Source: Gammaproteobacteria bacterium
GTDB taxonomy: Bacteria; Pseudomonadota; Gammaproteobacteria; Eutrophobiales; Eutrophobiaceae
Assembly: GCA_009843675.1 (NCBI GenBank)
Contig: VYCZ01000125.1
Span: 1 to 8,190 of the forward strand
Length of the DNA stretch: 8,190 bases
Reading direction: 5' to 3'
The position numbers and the translations under genes are program-made. This document shows, one piece after another, positions 1-6,958 of the stretch. The notes beneath the pieces were generated by a model that saw only the letters and a list, made by a program, of their open reading frames with translations, ran no database searches and was not told the DNA's origin. Each line of letters starts with the position of its first letter. Position 1 is the stretch's first letter.

Positions 1-643
1 ACGATACCCCTACGACATTGGCCAGGGAGGACTTGTTCAGCAGTTGGCCCACCCTGCCGGCGCACAAACGCACGAAATTTTCAAATTTCACAAAGTCCTT
101 CAACTGCACGAGCAAGCGCACGTCCCGTTCAATGTAGGTCTGAAAATAGCTGCGATAAAAATCCGGCGCGGGAATATTTTGAGCGTGCCTGCCCGGCATA
201 AATCCGTTCAGGAGGTCCTGTTCCATACTGACTTTTGCCGACTCCAATTCCACAAAGCTGAGCGGCAGCAAGGTCAACAAGGCCGCGCGCCCTGCCAGGG
301 ATTGTGAAACCGCCTGACTGAGTGCAAGCTGGTGGCTGCCGGTCAGGATGAACTGTCCGTTTTCAGCATCCTCGTCAACAATGGTTTGAATGTAAGACAG
401 TATCTCCGGCACTCTCTGCGCCTCATCGATAATGACTTTGGAACGGTATTCATTCAGAAATGCGCGCGGGTCGTCCCTGGCATAAGCCCGCATATCAGGA
501 TCTTCCAGTGAGACATAACGGTATTCGGGAAATGCCAGCTTGCACAGCGTCGTCTTCCCCGCCTGGCGCGGCCCGGTCAGACTGACCACCCGGAACATCC
601 TGGACAAGGATACTGTTTTATTTATGATCTGGCGGTTGAACAA
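1..643 (-). CDS. DUF4143-type AAA ATPase, N-terminal part (runs off the left edge)
   Basis: The reverse strand is open from about 643 to the window edge and encodes at least 214 residues. With M1 at 643, the Walker A motif GPRQAGKT is at residues 24-31, the Walker B strand VIIDEA at 70-75 with the DEAQRVP form of this family, a sensor-like LTGS at 100-103, and the hallmark YIERDVR near 170-176. This is the layout of the AAA_14/DUF4143 ATPases, common accessory proteins of unproven cellular role. No ATG precedes the domain in frame except M16 (SRMFRVV), which would cut the usual N-terminal NRQI helix. The TTG at 641-643 is preceded by a strong GGAGG (complement of 655-659) 11 nt upstream, so I chose it; GTG and TTG codons further upstream remain possible. 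The C-terminal DUF4143 domain is mostly outside the window. Family call is firm, start less so. Confidence 0.88.
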   Translation of the reverse strand, partial: MFNRQIINKTVSLSRMFRVVSLTGPRQAGKTTLCKLAFPEYRYVSLEDPDMRAYARDDPRAFLNEYRSKVIIDEAQRVPEILSYIQTIVDEDAENGQFILTGSHQLALSQAVSQSLAGRAALLTLLPLSFVELESAKVSMEQDLLNGFMPGRHAQNIPAPDFYRSYFQTYIERDVRLLVQLKDFVKFENFVRLCAGRVGQLLNKSSLANVVGVS

Positions 644-737
644 AAGGATTTTATCCTCCCCCAAAGTGAAATCGAGGATTTGGTCATGACCATCACTTGC
701 GGTCTCACCCACACCGGCCGGATTTTTTGACAACTTT

Positions 738-753
738 TGTGAGTTTTCTCACA
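738..753. promoter_or_regulatory. Palindrome TGTGAG-TTTT-CTCACA
   Basis: Perfect 6-bp inverted repeat around a TTTT centre, flanked by T-rich DNA, 95 bp upstream of the TTG start of the leftward ATPase gene. Copy B has the same site at 7074-7089 with one changed base (TGTGAG-TTTT-CCCACA), 145 bp upstream of the leftward MmeI-type gene. It could be an operator or a small hairpin; the sequence does not decide. Confidence 0.5.
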
Positions 754-913
754 TTTTCGCGTATTTTCCGCTTTTCTGTCCGATATAAACAGCTAAAATC
801 AGTACAGCCTTACGGAAACGAGGCCGCGGCAAGCTGCTGGTTGAGCACGCCGCCGGAACGGAATCCGGATATGTTTCCATCTGGTGTGTAGTCAGCCTCC
901 ATGCCTGAGGGCG

Positions 914-938
914 GGTCCGGTTTCATTGGCGCCGGACC
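914..938 (+). other. Hairpin 1 of repeat copy A
   Basis: GGTCCGG (914-920) pairs with CCGGACC (932-938) around an 11-nt loop. In copy B the same stem is GGCCCGG/CCGGGCC, also with an 11-nt loop, so a T-A pair has become C-G with pairing kept. The linker that follows (939-965) matches copy B at 24 of 27 positions, including the run GGATCAGGGACAGCC in copy B. Confidence 0.75.
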
Positions 939-962
939 AGGGATCAGGGACAGCCTGAAGGC

Positions 963-1016
963 GCCGGGGAGGGCGGTTGCTGCGGTCATGGCAATCTCTC
1001 GCCGCCCTCCCCCGGC
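963..1016 (+). other. Hairpin 2 of repeat copy A
   Basis: GCCGGGGAGGGCGG (963-976) pairs with CCGCCCTCCCCCGGC (1002-1016), leaving one bulged base and a 25-nt loop. Copy B has a different sequence at this place but the same shape, again with a single bulge. There is no T run after it on either strand, so it does not read as a standard Rho-independent terminator. Confidence 0.75.
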
Positions 1017-1144
1017 AGGGGGCTGTCGTGTTTGAGTTCTATGGCATTGAACTCACACCACTCCCGCAACGCTTTTTCATGTTGCGTGCCGAAACTCACC
1101 GCTTCGAACGCTTCCGATATGTCGCCAAAGTCAACTGCCGCCAT
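986..1144 (-). CDS. 52-residue ORF downstream of the protease, probably a truncated gene
   Basis: ATG at 1142-1144 follows the protease stop by 12 nt (a weak GAGAG is the only possible ribosome site), so it is probably the second gene of that unit. The product starts MAAVDFGDISEAFEAVSFG, which recalls the N-terminus of the UPF0158 family (pattern DIxEAFxFVSFG), whose members are usually well over 100 residues. After about residue 40 the frame enters the repeat: SPLPGEGGERLP and the stop are encoded by the right arm and loop of hairpin 2. I infer that the repeat, or a deletion next to it, replaced the original 3' end. The family assignment is tentative and the ORF could be a chance frame, though its position and N-terminus argue otherwise. 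Confidence 0.5.
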   Translation of the reverse strand: MAAVDFGDISEAFEAVSFGTQHEKALREWCEFNAIELKHDSPLPGEGGERLP

Positions 1145-1156
1145 AGGTTGCGTCTC

Positions 1157-1747
<591 letters not shown>

Positions 1748-1752
1748 TCAAG

Positions 1753-1794
1753 CCGGCACACGCCCGCAACCCATAGCCCGGATACGTGTGCCGG
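1753..1794. repeat. Perfect 10-bp inverted repeat with 22-nt loop
   Basis: CCGGCACACG (1753-1762) and CGTGTGCCGG (1785-1794) are exact reverse complements. They lie in the GC-rich part of the gap between the divergent protease and receptor genes. No T run follows, so a terminator is unlikely. It may be the scar or end of a lost element, or a regulatory stem upstream of the receptor promoter. The rest of the 1622-1839 gap shows nothing recognisable. Confidence 0.55.
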
Positions 1795-1839
1795 TCGGCG
1801 AGAGTGATCAGGATCGTTGAGTGTAACACCTGGTTTTGA

Positions 1840-1848
1840 TGCTATAAT
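1840..1848 (+). promoter_or_regulatory. Extended -10 promoter of the receptor gene
   Basis: TGC followed by consensus TATAAT (1843-1848), 36 bp before the receptor ATG. A TTGAGT 20 bp upstream is too far to be a good -35, so the extended -10 probably carries recognition. Because it ends at 1848, the in-frame ATG at 1849 lies at or before the transcription start and is unlikely to be the translation start. Confidence 0.6.
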
Positions 1849-1870
1849 ATGTCCACTGCATTTATTCTTC

Positions 1871-1875
1871 AGGAG
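1871..1875 (+). promoter_or_regulatory. Ribosome binding site of the receptor gene
   Basis: AGGAG nine bases before the ATG at 1885. It selects the start that gives a clean signal peptide (MPYANQTLKYFSLF...) over the ATG at 1849. Confidence 0.7.
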
Positions 1876-1884
1876 TGTCCAGTA

Positions 1885-3646
1885 ATGCCGTACGCCAACC
1901 AGACTCTGAAATATTTTTCCCTGTTCATCGCTTTCTCTATCATTTTCTCCACCGCGCAGGCGCAAGACAATGCCGGCGTACTGGAAGAAATCATCGTTAC
2001 CGCGCAAAAGCGTGAGCAGTCGGTGCAGGACGTGGGCCTGACCGTGGCGGCCTTTTCCGATGAGCAATACCGGGAGTTGACCCGAGGCACCCTGGACGGC
2101 CTGGCCGCGCAGGTTTCCAACCTGCAAGCCTATGCCAACAATTCCTACCTGGAAAGCGTGCACATCCGCGGCATCGGCCTGAATGAATTCCAGGGCCAGT
2201 TCGACTCCCCGGTGGCCCTGCACATGGACGAAGTTTATATGGCCAAACCCTGGATGAAAGCGCGGCGCAAGTACGATATCGGCCGGGTGGAGGTGCTGAA
2301 AGGACCGCAGGGCACCTTGTTCGGGCGCAACACCACCGGCGGGTCGCTCAACTACTATACCAAGGCGCCGGCGGACGTGTTCGAGGCCGAACTTCAGGCC
2401 GGGATTGACGAACATGAACGCTACCGCGTCACCGGCATGGTCAACAGCCCGCTGTCCGAGGAGTTGAGCGGGCGCATTTCATTCAATACGGAACTCGGCA
2501 ACGGCGGCCCGCAGAAGAACCTGTTCTCCGGCGACGAGCATGGCCGGCCGGATATCATGGACTTGCGCGGGCAGTTGCTCTGGAGTGGCGAGAAACTCAC
2601 CGTGCGTGCGCTGGTGCACGATCGCCGTGTTTGTCCACAATGAATTTGATTTTACCGAGAGCGTGACCCTCAACCTGGGACTGCGTTACACGGATGATTC
2701 CATCAAGGTCAAGGATGCCATCATGGGCATCGGCGTGTTACCGCAGTTCGGCAAGGAGAAGTTCGTTACCCCGTGCCTGATCACCACCTATCCTGCCGGC
2801 CCGATTGGCTCCCCGGCCTGCCCGTTCCTGGGGCCGGCCGCGCCCCCGTTCAATGACAGCCGCAACGACAAGGATTTCTCCTGGCGCGTCGGCGTCGAAT
2901 GGAACGCAAGCGACGACCTGCTGGTCTATTCCAATATCACCACCGGTTATCGCAGCGGCGGTTACAGCCTGCCCTTCGCCGGCGCCGCCACCACGTTCGA
3001 GCCGGAGGAACTGCTGACCCTGGAGCTGGGTTTCAAGTACCAGTTGCTGGACGACACCCTGCGCATCAACGCCTCGGCCTTCCGCTACGTCTATGACGAC
3101 GTGCAGGTAAACGTGGATGACCCGGTGTCGCCACTGGTGCCGATTACCCGTAACATCGGCGAGCAGTTGAATACCGGCTTCGAGGCCGATATCACCTGGC
3201 AGCCGGTACCCGCCCTGAACCTGCGGCAGAGTGTCGGTTACCTGGATTCGGAGTTCAACAACACGGATCGTGTGGTCTCCACCTATACCGGCGCCATTCC
3301 CCTGGAAGGCAAACGCCCGGTAAACTCACCGGAGTGGACCTACAACGGCGCGCTGCGCTGGCAACAACAGGTAGCAGACGGCATGGACCTGATTATCGGC
3401 GTGGATTACCGCTGGATCGACGACCGTTACCTGGAGGCAACCAACCAGCCCTTCGACAAACAAGGTGATTACTGGGTAGCCAACGCGCGCGTCGCCCTGG
3501 CCACGGACAAATGGGAAGTTGCGGTCTATGGCACGAACCTGTTTGACGAGGACTACGTGACCTACATCAATAATATCGGTTTCTTCAGAATCGACGTTTA
3601 CGGCGAGCCGCAGACCTTCGGCGCCTCGGTGCGCTACCGGTTTTAG
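1885..3646 (+). pseudogene. TonB-dependent outer-membrane receptor, broken by internal deletion and frame change
   Basis: The first frame (1885-2643, 252 codons) has a signal peptide with a likely cut after AQA at residue 26, a TonB box EEIIVTA at about 34-40, and a plug domain with VHIRGIG and, near residue 140, GPQGTLFGRNTTGG. It then reaches VRALVH and ends at a TGA (2641-2643). From about 2618 a second frame carries the rest of the barrel: FVHNEFDFTESVTLNLGLRY, SGGYSLPF, NIGEQLNTGFEADITW, then NLFDEDYVTYINNIGFFRID and the terminal RYRF* with its C-terminal aromatic residue. Together they give about 590 residues; receptors of this class are usually about 700-800. The strands expected between VRALVH and AVFVHNEF are missing. 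A deletion of roughly 100-200 codons, not a multiple of three, near 2615-2630 explains both. Substrate is unknown. A single sequencing slip would not explain the missing length. Confidence 0.85.
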
Positions 3647-3678
3647 TAGTCAGCACTTCTTGTATTTATTGCCGCTGA

Positions 3679-3939
3679 TCAGGCAACTTTCAAGCGCGCT
3701 TCCCAGAGGTCGTATTCCGCCTGCATGCGTACCCACATCTCGGCGCTGGTTCCTAGCGCGGATTCGAGTGCGATGGCAAAGAAGGGTGAAATTCCCCGTT
3801 TGCCATTCACAATCTCGTTGATTTTTGCAGGTGAACATCCACAGCGCTTCGCCAGAGTAGCCTGGCTCAGCCCCATCTCTGCCATGTAAACTTCAGAGAG
3901 CACTTTGCCTGGATGCAGTGGTAGTGGATTAGAAATCAT
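3679..3939 (-). CDS. higA: HigA-family antitoxin, XRE-type DNA-binding protein
   Basis: 86-residue antitoxin and transcription repressor of the HigBA type. It begins MISNPLPLHPGKVLSEVYM, has a helix-turn-helix at about residues 25-48 (SQATLAKRCGCSPAKINEIVNGKR) and the family ending GTSAEMWVRMQAEYDLWEAR. The frame is open upstream to 4038, but the ATG at 3937-3939 fits the family and has AGGA six bases before it, inside the end of the toxin remnant. The HigB remnant stops two bases before this ATG, the usual toxin-first order. In such systems HigA binds and neutralises HigB and represses the shared promoter; here the toxin is essentially gone, so a repressor role is the likelier remaining function. 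Length is normal. It converges with the receptor pseudogene 32 bp away, with no clear terminator between. Confidence 0.9.
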   Translation of the reverse strand: MISNPLPLHPGKVLSEVYMAEMGLSQATLAKRCGCSPAKINEIVNGKRGISPFFAIALESALGTSAEMWVRMQAEYDLWEARLKVA

Positions 3940-3941
3940 TA

Positions 3942-4022
3942 TTATCCTTGATGGTAGTTCTCGATCTGTACTTTGGTTTCCCAAATATCTCTGGCAATCT
4001 TCCCTTTGAAACCGACGATCAT
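3942..4022 (-). pseudogene. higB: HigB toxin remnant, internally deleted to 26 codons
   Basis: Directly upstream of HigA is a short frame reading MIVGFKGKIARDIWETK then VQIENYHQG and stop. The first half matches the usual HigB start (MIxSFKxKxxxDIW...), and the last matches the usual HigB end (VEIVDYHxG). The roughly 60-70 residues between, which hold the RelE-fold ribosome-dependent mRNase core, are absent. The two ends remain joined in frame, with the stop two bases before the HigA start. It therefore looks like a precise internal deletion in a normal higBA operon rather than gradual decay. A 26-residue product cannot be a working mRNase, but its translation could still couple to HigA. I recognised both ends by memory of the family, not by a search. 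Confidence 0.72.
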
Positions 4023-4046
4023 CTTGCTGGCAAAGCATCCTGAAAC

Positions 4047-4061
4047 ACTATGAACGATAGT
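4047..4061. promoter_or_regulatory. Likely HigA operator
   Basis: ACTAT-GAACG-ATAGT is a perfect 5-bp inverted repeat with a 5-nt centre. It overlaps the -10 hexamer of the higBA promoter (4059-4064) on its downstream side. HigA proteins repress their own promoters through such repeats, so autoregulation is a reasonable inference. Confidence 0.6.
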
Positions 4062-4088
4062 ATAATTTGCGGCTACCATATAAGGCAA
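4059..4088 (-). promoter_or_regulatory. higBA promoter
   Basis: On the minus strand TTGCCT (complement of 4083-4088) is followed after 18 bp by TATACT (complement of 4059-4064), 37 bp before the remnant toxin ATG. Its intactness suggests that the antitoxin is still expressed. Confidence 0.6.
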
Positions 4089-4110
4089 GCTCCGTTTTCA
4101 AACTAACCCC

Positions 4111-4124
4111 AAAATTATAATTTT
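4111..4124. repeat. 14-bp perfect AT palindrome
   Basis: AAAATTATAATTTT lies between the stop of the MmeI-type gene and the higBA promoter. It is too AT-rich for a strong terminator stem and has no following T run in the leftward direction beyond its own arm. It could act as an UP-like element or a protein site for higBA. Confidence 0.35.
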
Positions 4125-4139
4125 ACGGTTACGCCATAA

Positions 4140-6929
4140 TCATCGCCGTTTTGGTTTCTCCTTTATCCCGGCTTCCAGGGTCGCCCGCATCTCTTCGTAG
4201 AGCATGAACAGGTGTTCGATACGCTCACGCTCGGAGGCGAAGCCTGATTTACGGTAGCGCCGGTCTACTGCCCGGTCGAGAGCCTGGTGTGCACGGCGCA
4301 GGTTCGGCGGCATGAGATCCGGATCATAGAGGTCGGCCAGTGTCGCGTTTGGATGGTCAGCGCGGGCGTCAAGGATGGCTTGTGCGAGCGGTTCCAGCTT
4401 TGCATGGTCGGCTTTTCTGTTTTCAAAGTCAGGCGGCGCGGGGAATGTGTTGTAGACCAGGCCTGTTGAATAGCTGTAGTCACTTTTCAGCCGCCCGCCG
4501 ACATGGCGCAGCCAGGCCATGTGCATGGTGGACGTCAGCAACGCAAAGAGGGGTAATGTTGCGTTTTCCACTACCAATAATTTATTACTGGGAATAGCGG
4601 GCGGCTTCAAGTAACCGATCGGAATATATTTGCGGCGCTCGGAACTCACTTCGGGAATGACCAGAAATTCAGTGTCAGGAATTACAGTGACGTGAAACTC
4701 TGTGGGCCGCTCTGCGAGTGAATTCGCGAGCTTGCCTGTGTGGTTAGTTCTGTACTCCCGTACCGCGCGGACCCGGTTCACGACGCCAGGCATTGCTCTC
4801 AGCTCTGATGGCGGTACACCCAAGGGAAGTAGAATCCAGCGCTCCAGGCCGTTGATATATTCGCGTCCACCGATGAAGGGACGGAGCAGGCTGATAGCTT
4901 CCGGTTCGTGCGCCAAAAGTTCCTTTCTTTCTTCCTTATCCAGGATGTAATGTCCGCCATCGACAGGCTTGGTACCGACACCGATTTTGGGAAGACCGGA
5001 AATGGAGTTTCCATGCCTTGCGATGACGAGGTGCGAATCAGCCAAGTGGCTCGCGCCAACAAGATACGGGCTGATTTGGGCAAGTTCGGTCTCGTCGGGT
5101 TCGCCGGTTGTGTTCTCGTATGTGAAAAGCCTACGTCCCAGAGGCAGGGAGTGATGGTCGGAAAGACCGATAATCACCACATGGACACGAGCCACACCAC
5201 GCGCATCCGACCCCCAGGGGAAGGTCCTGTGACCGAACATGATCTCAAGATTGTAGCGGTCGAATAGCGCCGGCCAGAGTTGCGCCACCTGTTCGCCTTG
5301 AGTAATCGAGTTGGTCGCAACGAAAGCTATCCTCGCCGGCGTTCCCTGGAAATAATTCCCAGCTTTCAGGAACCAAACGGCAACGTAGTCGAGGCGTGAG
5401 CCCATAGCGCCAAGCTCGGCCATCATGGATTTGGTTTGTCTCTGTTTTTGCTCATCACGCATTACGAATCCACCACACGGCGGGTTGCCGAATACGAAGG
5501 AGCATTCTTCCGCTGGCAGCAGCGCCGTCCAGTCAATTTCCAACGCATCGCCATGGACGATATGCGGCGCCGTTTGCAACGGGATACGGGCGTAAATCTG
5601 GCCGAACTCTAAACTCAGCCGGTTGTTCATGATGTGATCCATCATCCAGAGAGCTGTCTCCGCAATGCGAACCGGAAACTCTTTCAACTCAATACCGTAG
5701 AATTGGTCGACGTCGATCAGTGACAGGTCCTGCGCCATAGCGTCCAGTTGTCCGGCCTGGCGGATTTCCTGTAACACCTCAATTTCCAATGAACGCAATT
5801 CTCTGTACGCAATGATAAGAAAGTTCCCGCAGCCGCAGGCCGGGTCAAAGAACCGCATTTCCCCTAGCTTTTTCTGGAACCGTTGTAACTCGGCAATACG
5901 GCGGCTGTCCTTGCGAGATTTGAGGCGCATAAATTCGGCTCTCAGGTCATCCATGAACAACGGCTCAATCACTTTCAGGATGTTCTTCTCCGTGGTGTAG
6001 TGCGCGCCTGTTGCACGGCGTTCCTCCGGGTCCATGATGGACTGGAACAACGCGCCAAAGATAGCGGGCGATATGTTTGACCAGTCGAAGTTGCAGGCAT
6101 CAAGCAGTATCCTGCGCATGGCCGAATCAAAGGCAGGTATTCGTAACGGTCCGTTGAACAATTCACCATTGATATAGGGAAATCGGGTCAGGTCTTCATC
6201 ACGGGTTTTCTGGCGCTGATCTTCAGGGGTATCGAGTACCTGGAACAGTTCCATCAACCTGGCGCCGGTATCCGAACCGTCTTCCCCCGTGCGTGTTTCG
6301 ATAAAGTCGAGGAAGATGTCACGCGGCTCAAAGATACCAGTGTCGTCAGCGAACAGGCAAAATACAATCCGTACCAGGAAACGCTCCAGGTCATGGCCGC
6401 GATAACCTGATTCGAACAGGGCATCGTGTAACCGCCCGACCAGCTCGGAGGCCTGGATGTTTACCGGGTCCTGGTCGCGAAAAGCCCGGTGTTGTACTCC
6501 CAGGATAAAACCGAATGCTTCTACGTGTTCAGGGAGGTCTTTCAGTGGAAAAGCTAACATCTTGCGCTCATCGAGGTCATGCAGTTCAAAGCTCTGGAAG
6601 TCGCTGACCAGGAGGTAACGGGGACGTTCGCTCTCCTTTAAGGCGTCGAAGTATTCTCCGGCCTGGCCATAAGCCTTGGTAAGGTCACGCCCGACACTCT
6701 TTTGCTCAACGATCAGGACACCGGGCCAGAACAGGTCGATAAAACCCGAACTGTTATCCAGTTTCTTTACGTGCTGTTCGTAGCGGGCAACTGTGCGCCG
6801 TTTGACCCCGAAGATATCAAAGAAGTCGTTATAAAAACTCTGGGTTTCGCTACGCTCGCGAACAGTGTTCCACCACTCTTGTAGAAAGCCAGCGGCGCGT
6901 ACACGTATTTCGTTCCAGGAAAGGTGCAT
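4140..6929 (-). CDS. MmeI-family (Type IIL) restriction-modification enzyme
   Basis: 929 residues, close to the usual length of single-chain MmeI-like enzymes that join a nuclease, an adenine-N6 methyltransferase and a target recognition domain. Nuclease site: D65, E75 and K77 (FIDLF...LIVEQK), the D-x9-E-x-K spacing of MmeI. Methyltransferase: motif X TGAHYTTEKNILK at 307-319, motif I FDPACGCGNFL at 361-371, GIELKEFPVRIAETALW at 412-428, and motif IV GNPPC at 481-485. The last is odd: amino-methyltransferases normally have NPPF or NPPY, and the codon is TGT, one base from TTT. The recognition domain ends in MHMAWLRHVGGRLKSDYSYS (803-822) and YNTFP, as in the family; the C-terminal helical part follows (LADLYDPDLMPPNLRRAHQALD). 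In this family methylation of one strand is thought to protect the host and the same chain cuts at a fixed distance. Start ATG 6927-6929 has only a weak ribosome site. No DISARM or BREX partner genes are adjacent. The recognition sequence cannot be read by eye. Confidence 0.92.
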   Translation of the reverse strand: MHLSWNEIRVRAAGFLQEWWNTVRERSETQSFYNDFFDIFGVKRRTVARYEQHVKKLDNSSGFIDLFWPGVLIVEQKSVGRDLTKAYGQAGEYFDALKESERPRYLLVSDFQSFELHDLDERKMLAFPLKDLPEHVEAFGFILGVQHRAFRDQDPVNIQASELVGRLHDALFESGYRGHDLERFLVRIVFCLFADDTGIFEPRDIFLDFIETRTGEDGSDTGARLMELFQVLDTPEDQRQKTRDEDLTRFPYINGELFNGPLRIPAFDSAMRRILLDACNFDWSNISPAIFGALFQSIMDPEERRATGAHYTTEKNILKVIEPLFMDDLRAEFMRLKSRKDSRRIAELQRFQKKLGEMRFFDPACGCGNFLIIAYRELRSLEIEVLQEIRQAGQLDAMAQDLSLIDVDQFYGIELKEFPVRIAETALWMMDHIMNNRLSLEFGQIYARIPLQTAPHIVHGDALEIDWTALLPAEECSFVFGNPPCGGFVMRDEQKQRQTKSMMAELGAMGSRLDYVAVWFLKAGNYFQGTPARIAFVATNSITQGEQVAQLWPALFDRYNLEIMFGHRTFPWGSDARGVARVHVVIIGLSDHHSLPLGRRLFTYENTTGEPDETELAQISPYLVGASHLADSHLVIARHGNSISGLPKIGVGTKPVDGGHYILDKEERKELLAHEPEAISLLRPFIGGREYINGLERWILLPLGVPPSELRAMPGVVNRVRAVREYRTNHTGKLANSLAERPTEFHVTVIPDTEFLVIPEVSSERRKYIPIGYLKPPAIPSNKLLVVENATLPLFALLTSTMHMAWLRHVGGRLKSDYSYSTGLVYNTFPAPPDFENRKADHAKLEPLAQAILDARADHPNATLADLYDPDLMPPNLRRAHQALDRAVDRRYRKSGFASERERIEHLFMLYEEMRATLEAGIKEKPKRR

Positions 6930-6958
6930 GTGTTTATCGTTCGAGACCCTGTTTGGAC

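Larger units (their letters stand above)
723..1016 (+). repeat. Structured interspersed repeat, copy A
   Basis: This stretch aligns with 7060-7350 in the same orientation. Order of parts: a T6 run followed by CAA (723-733); the palindrome TGTGAGTTTTCTCACA (738-753); an AT-rich stretch with TAAAATCA (794-801) and CCTTACGGAAAC (808-819); a poorly conserved middle (about 824-900); then two hairpins at 914-938 and 963-1016. From 738 to about 819 the alignment with copy B is ungapped, about 58 of 82 positions identical by hand count. The palindrome and the first hairpin start exactly 176 nt apart in both copies. No convincing protein is encoded; a 64-codon frame at 697-891 is not conserved in copy B. 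It fills the gap between the ATPase gene and the protease unit. Mobile element, leader or RNA gene are all possible. Confidence 0.75.

Noticed and set aside
697..891. 64-codon plus-strand frame inside repeat copy A
   Set aside because: The matching part of copy B does not keep the frame, and there is no ribosome site.
963..1016. Hairpin 2 as a Rho-independent terminator
   Set aside because: The stem is strong but the loop is 25 nt and no T run follows on either strand, in either copy.
644..1156. CRISPR array or retron-like RNA with a reverse transcriptase
   Set aside because: No regularly spaced direct repeats, no cas genes and no reverse transcriptase motif in the window.
3937..4038. N-terminal extension of HigA to 4038
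   Set aside because: The extra residues are not HigA-like; the other frame of this stretch carries the HigB ends, and a ribosome site precedes the ATG at 3937-3939.
4140..6929. Reading the large gene as a BREX PglX or DISARM methyltransferase
   Set aside because: The N-terminal D-x9-E-x-K nuclease site, total length and the MHMAWLRxVGGRLKSDY signature fit MmeI-type enzymes, and no BREX or DISARM partner gene is adjacent.
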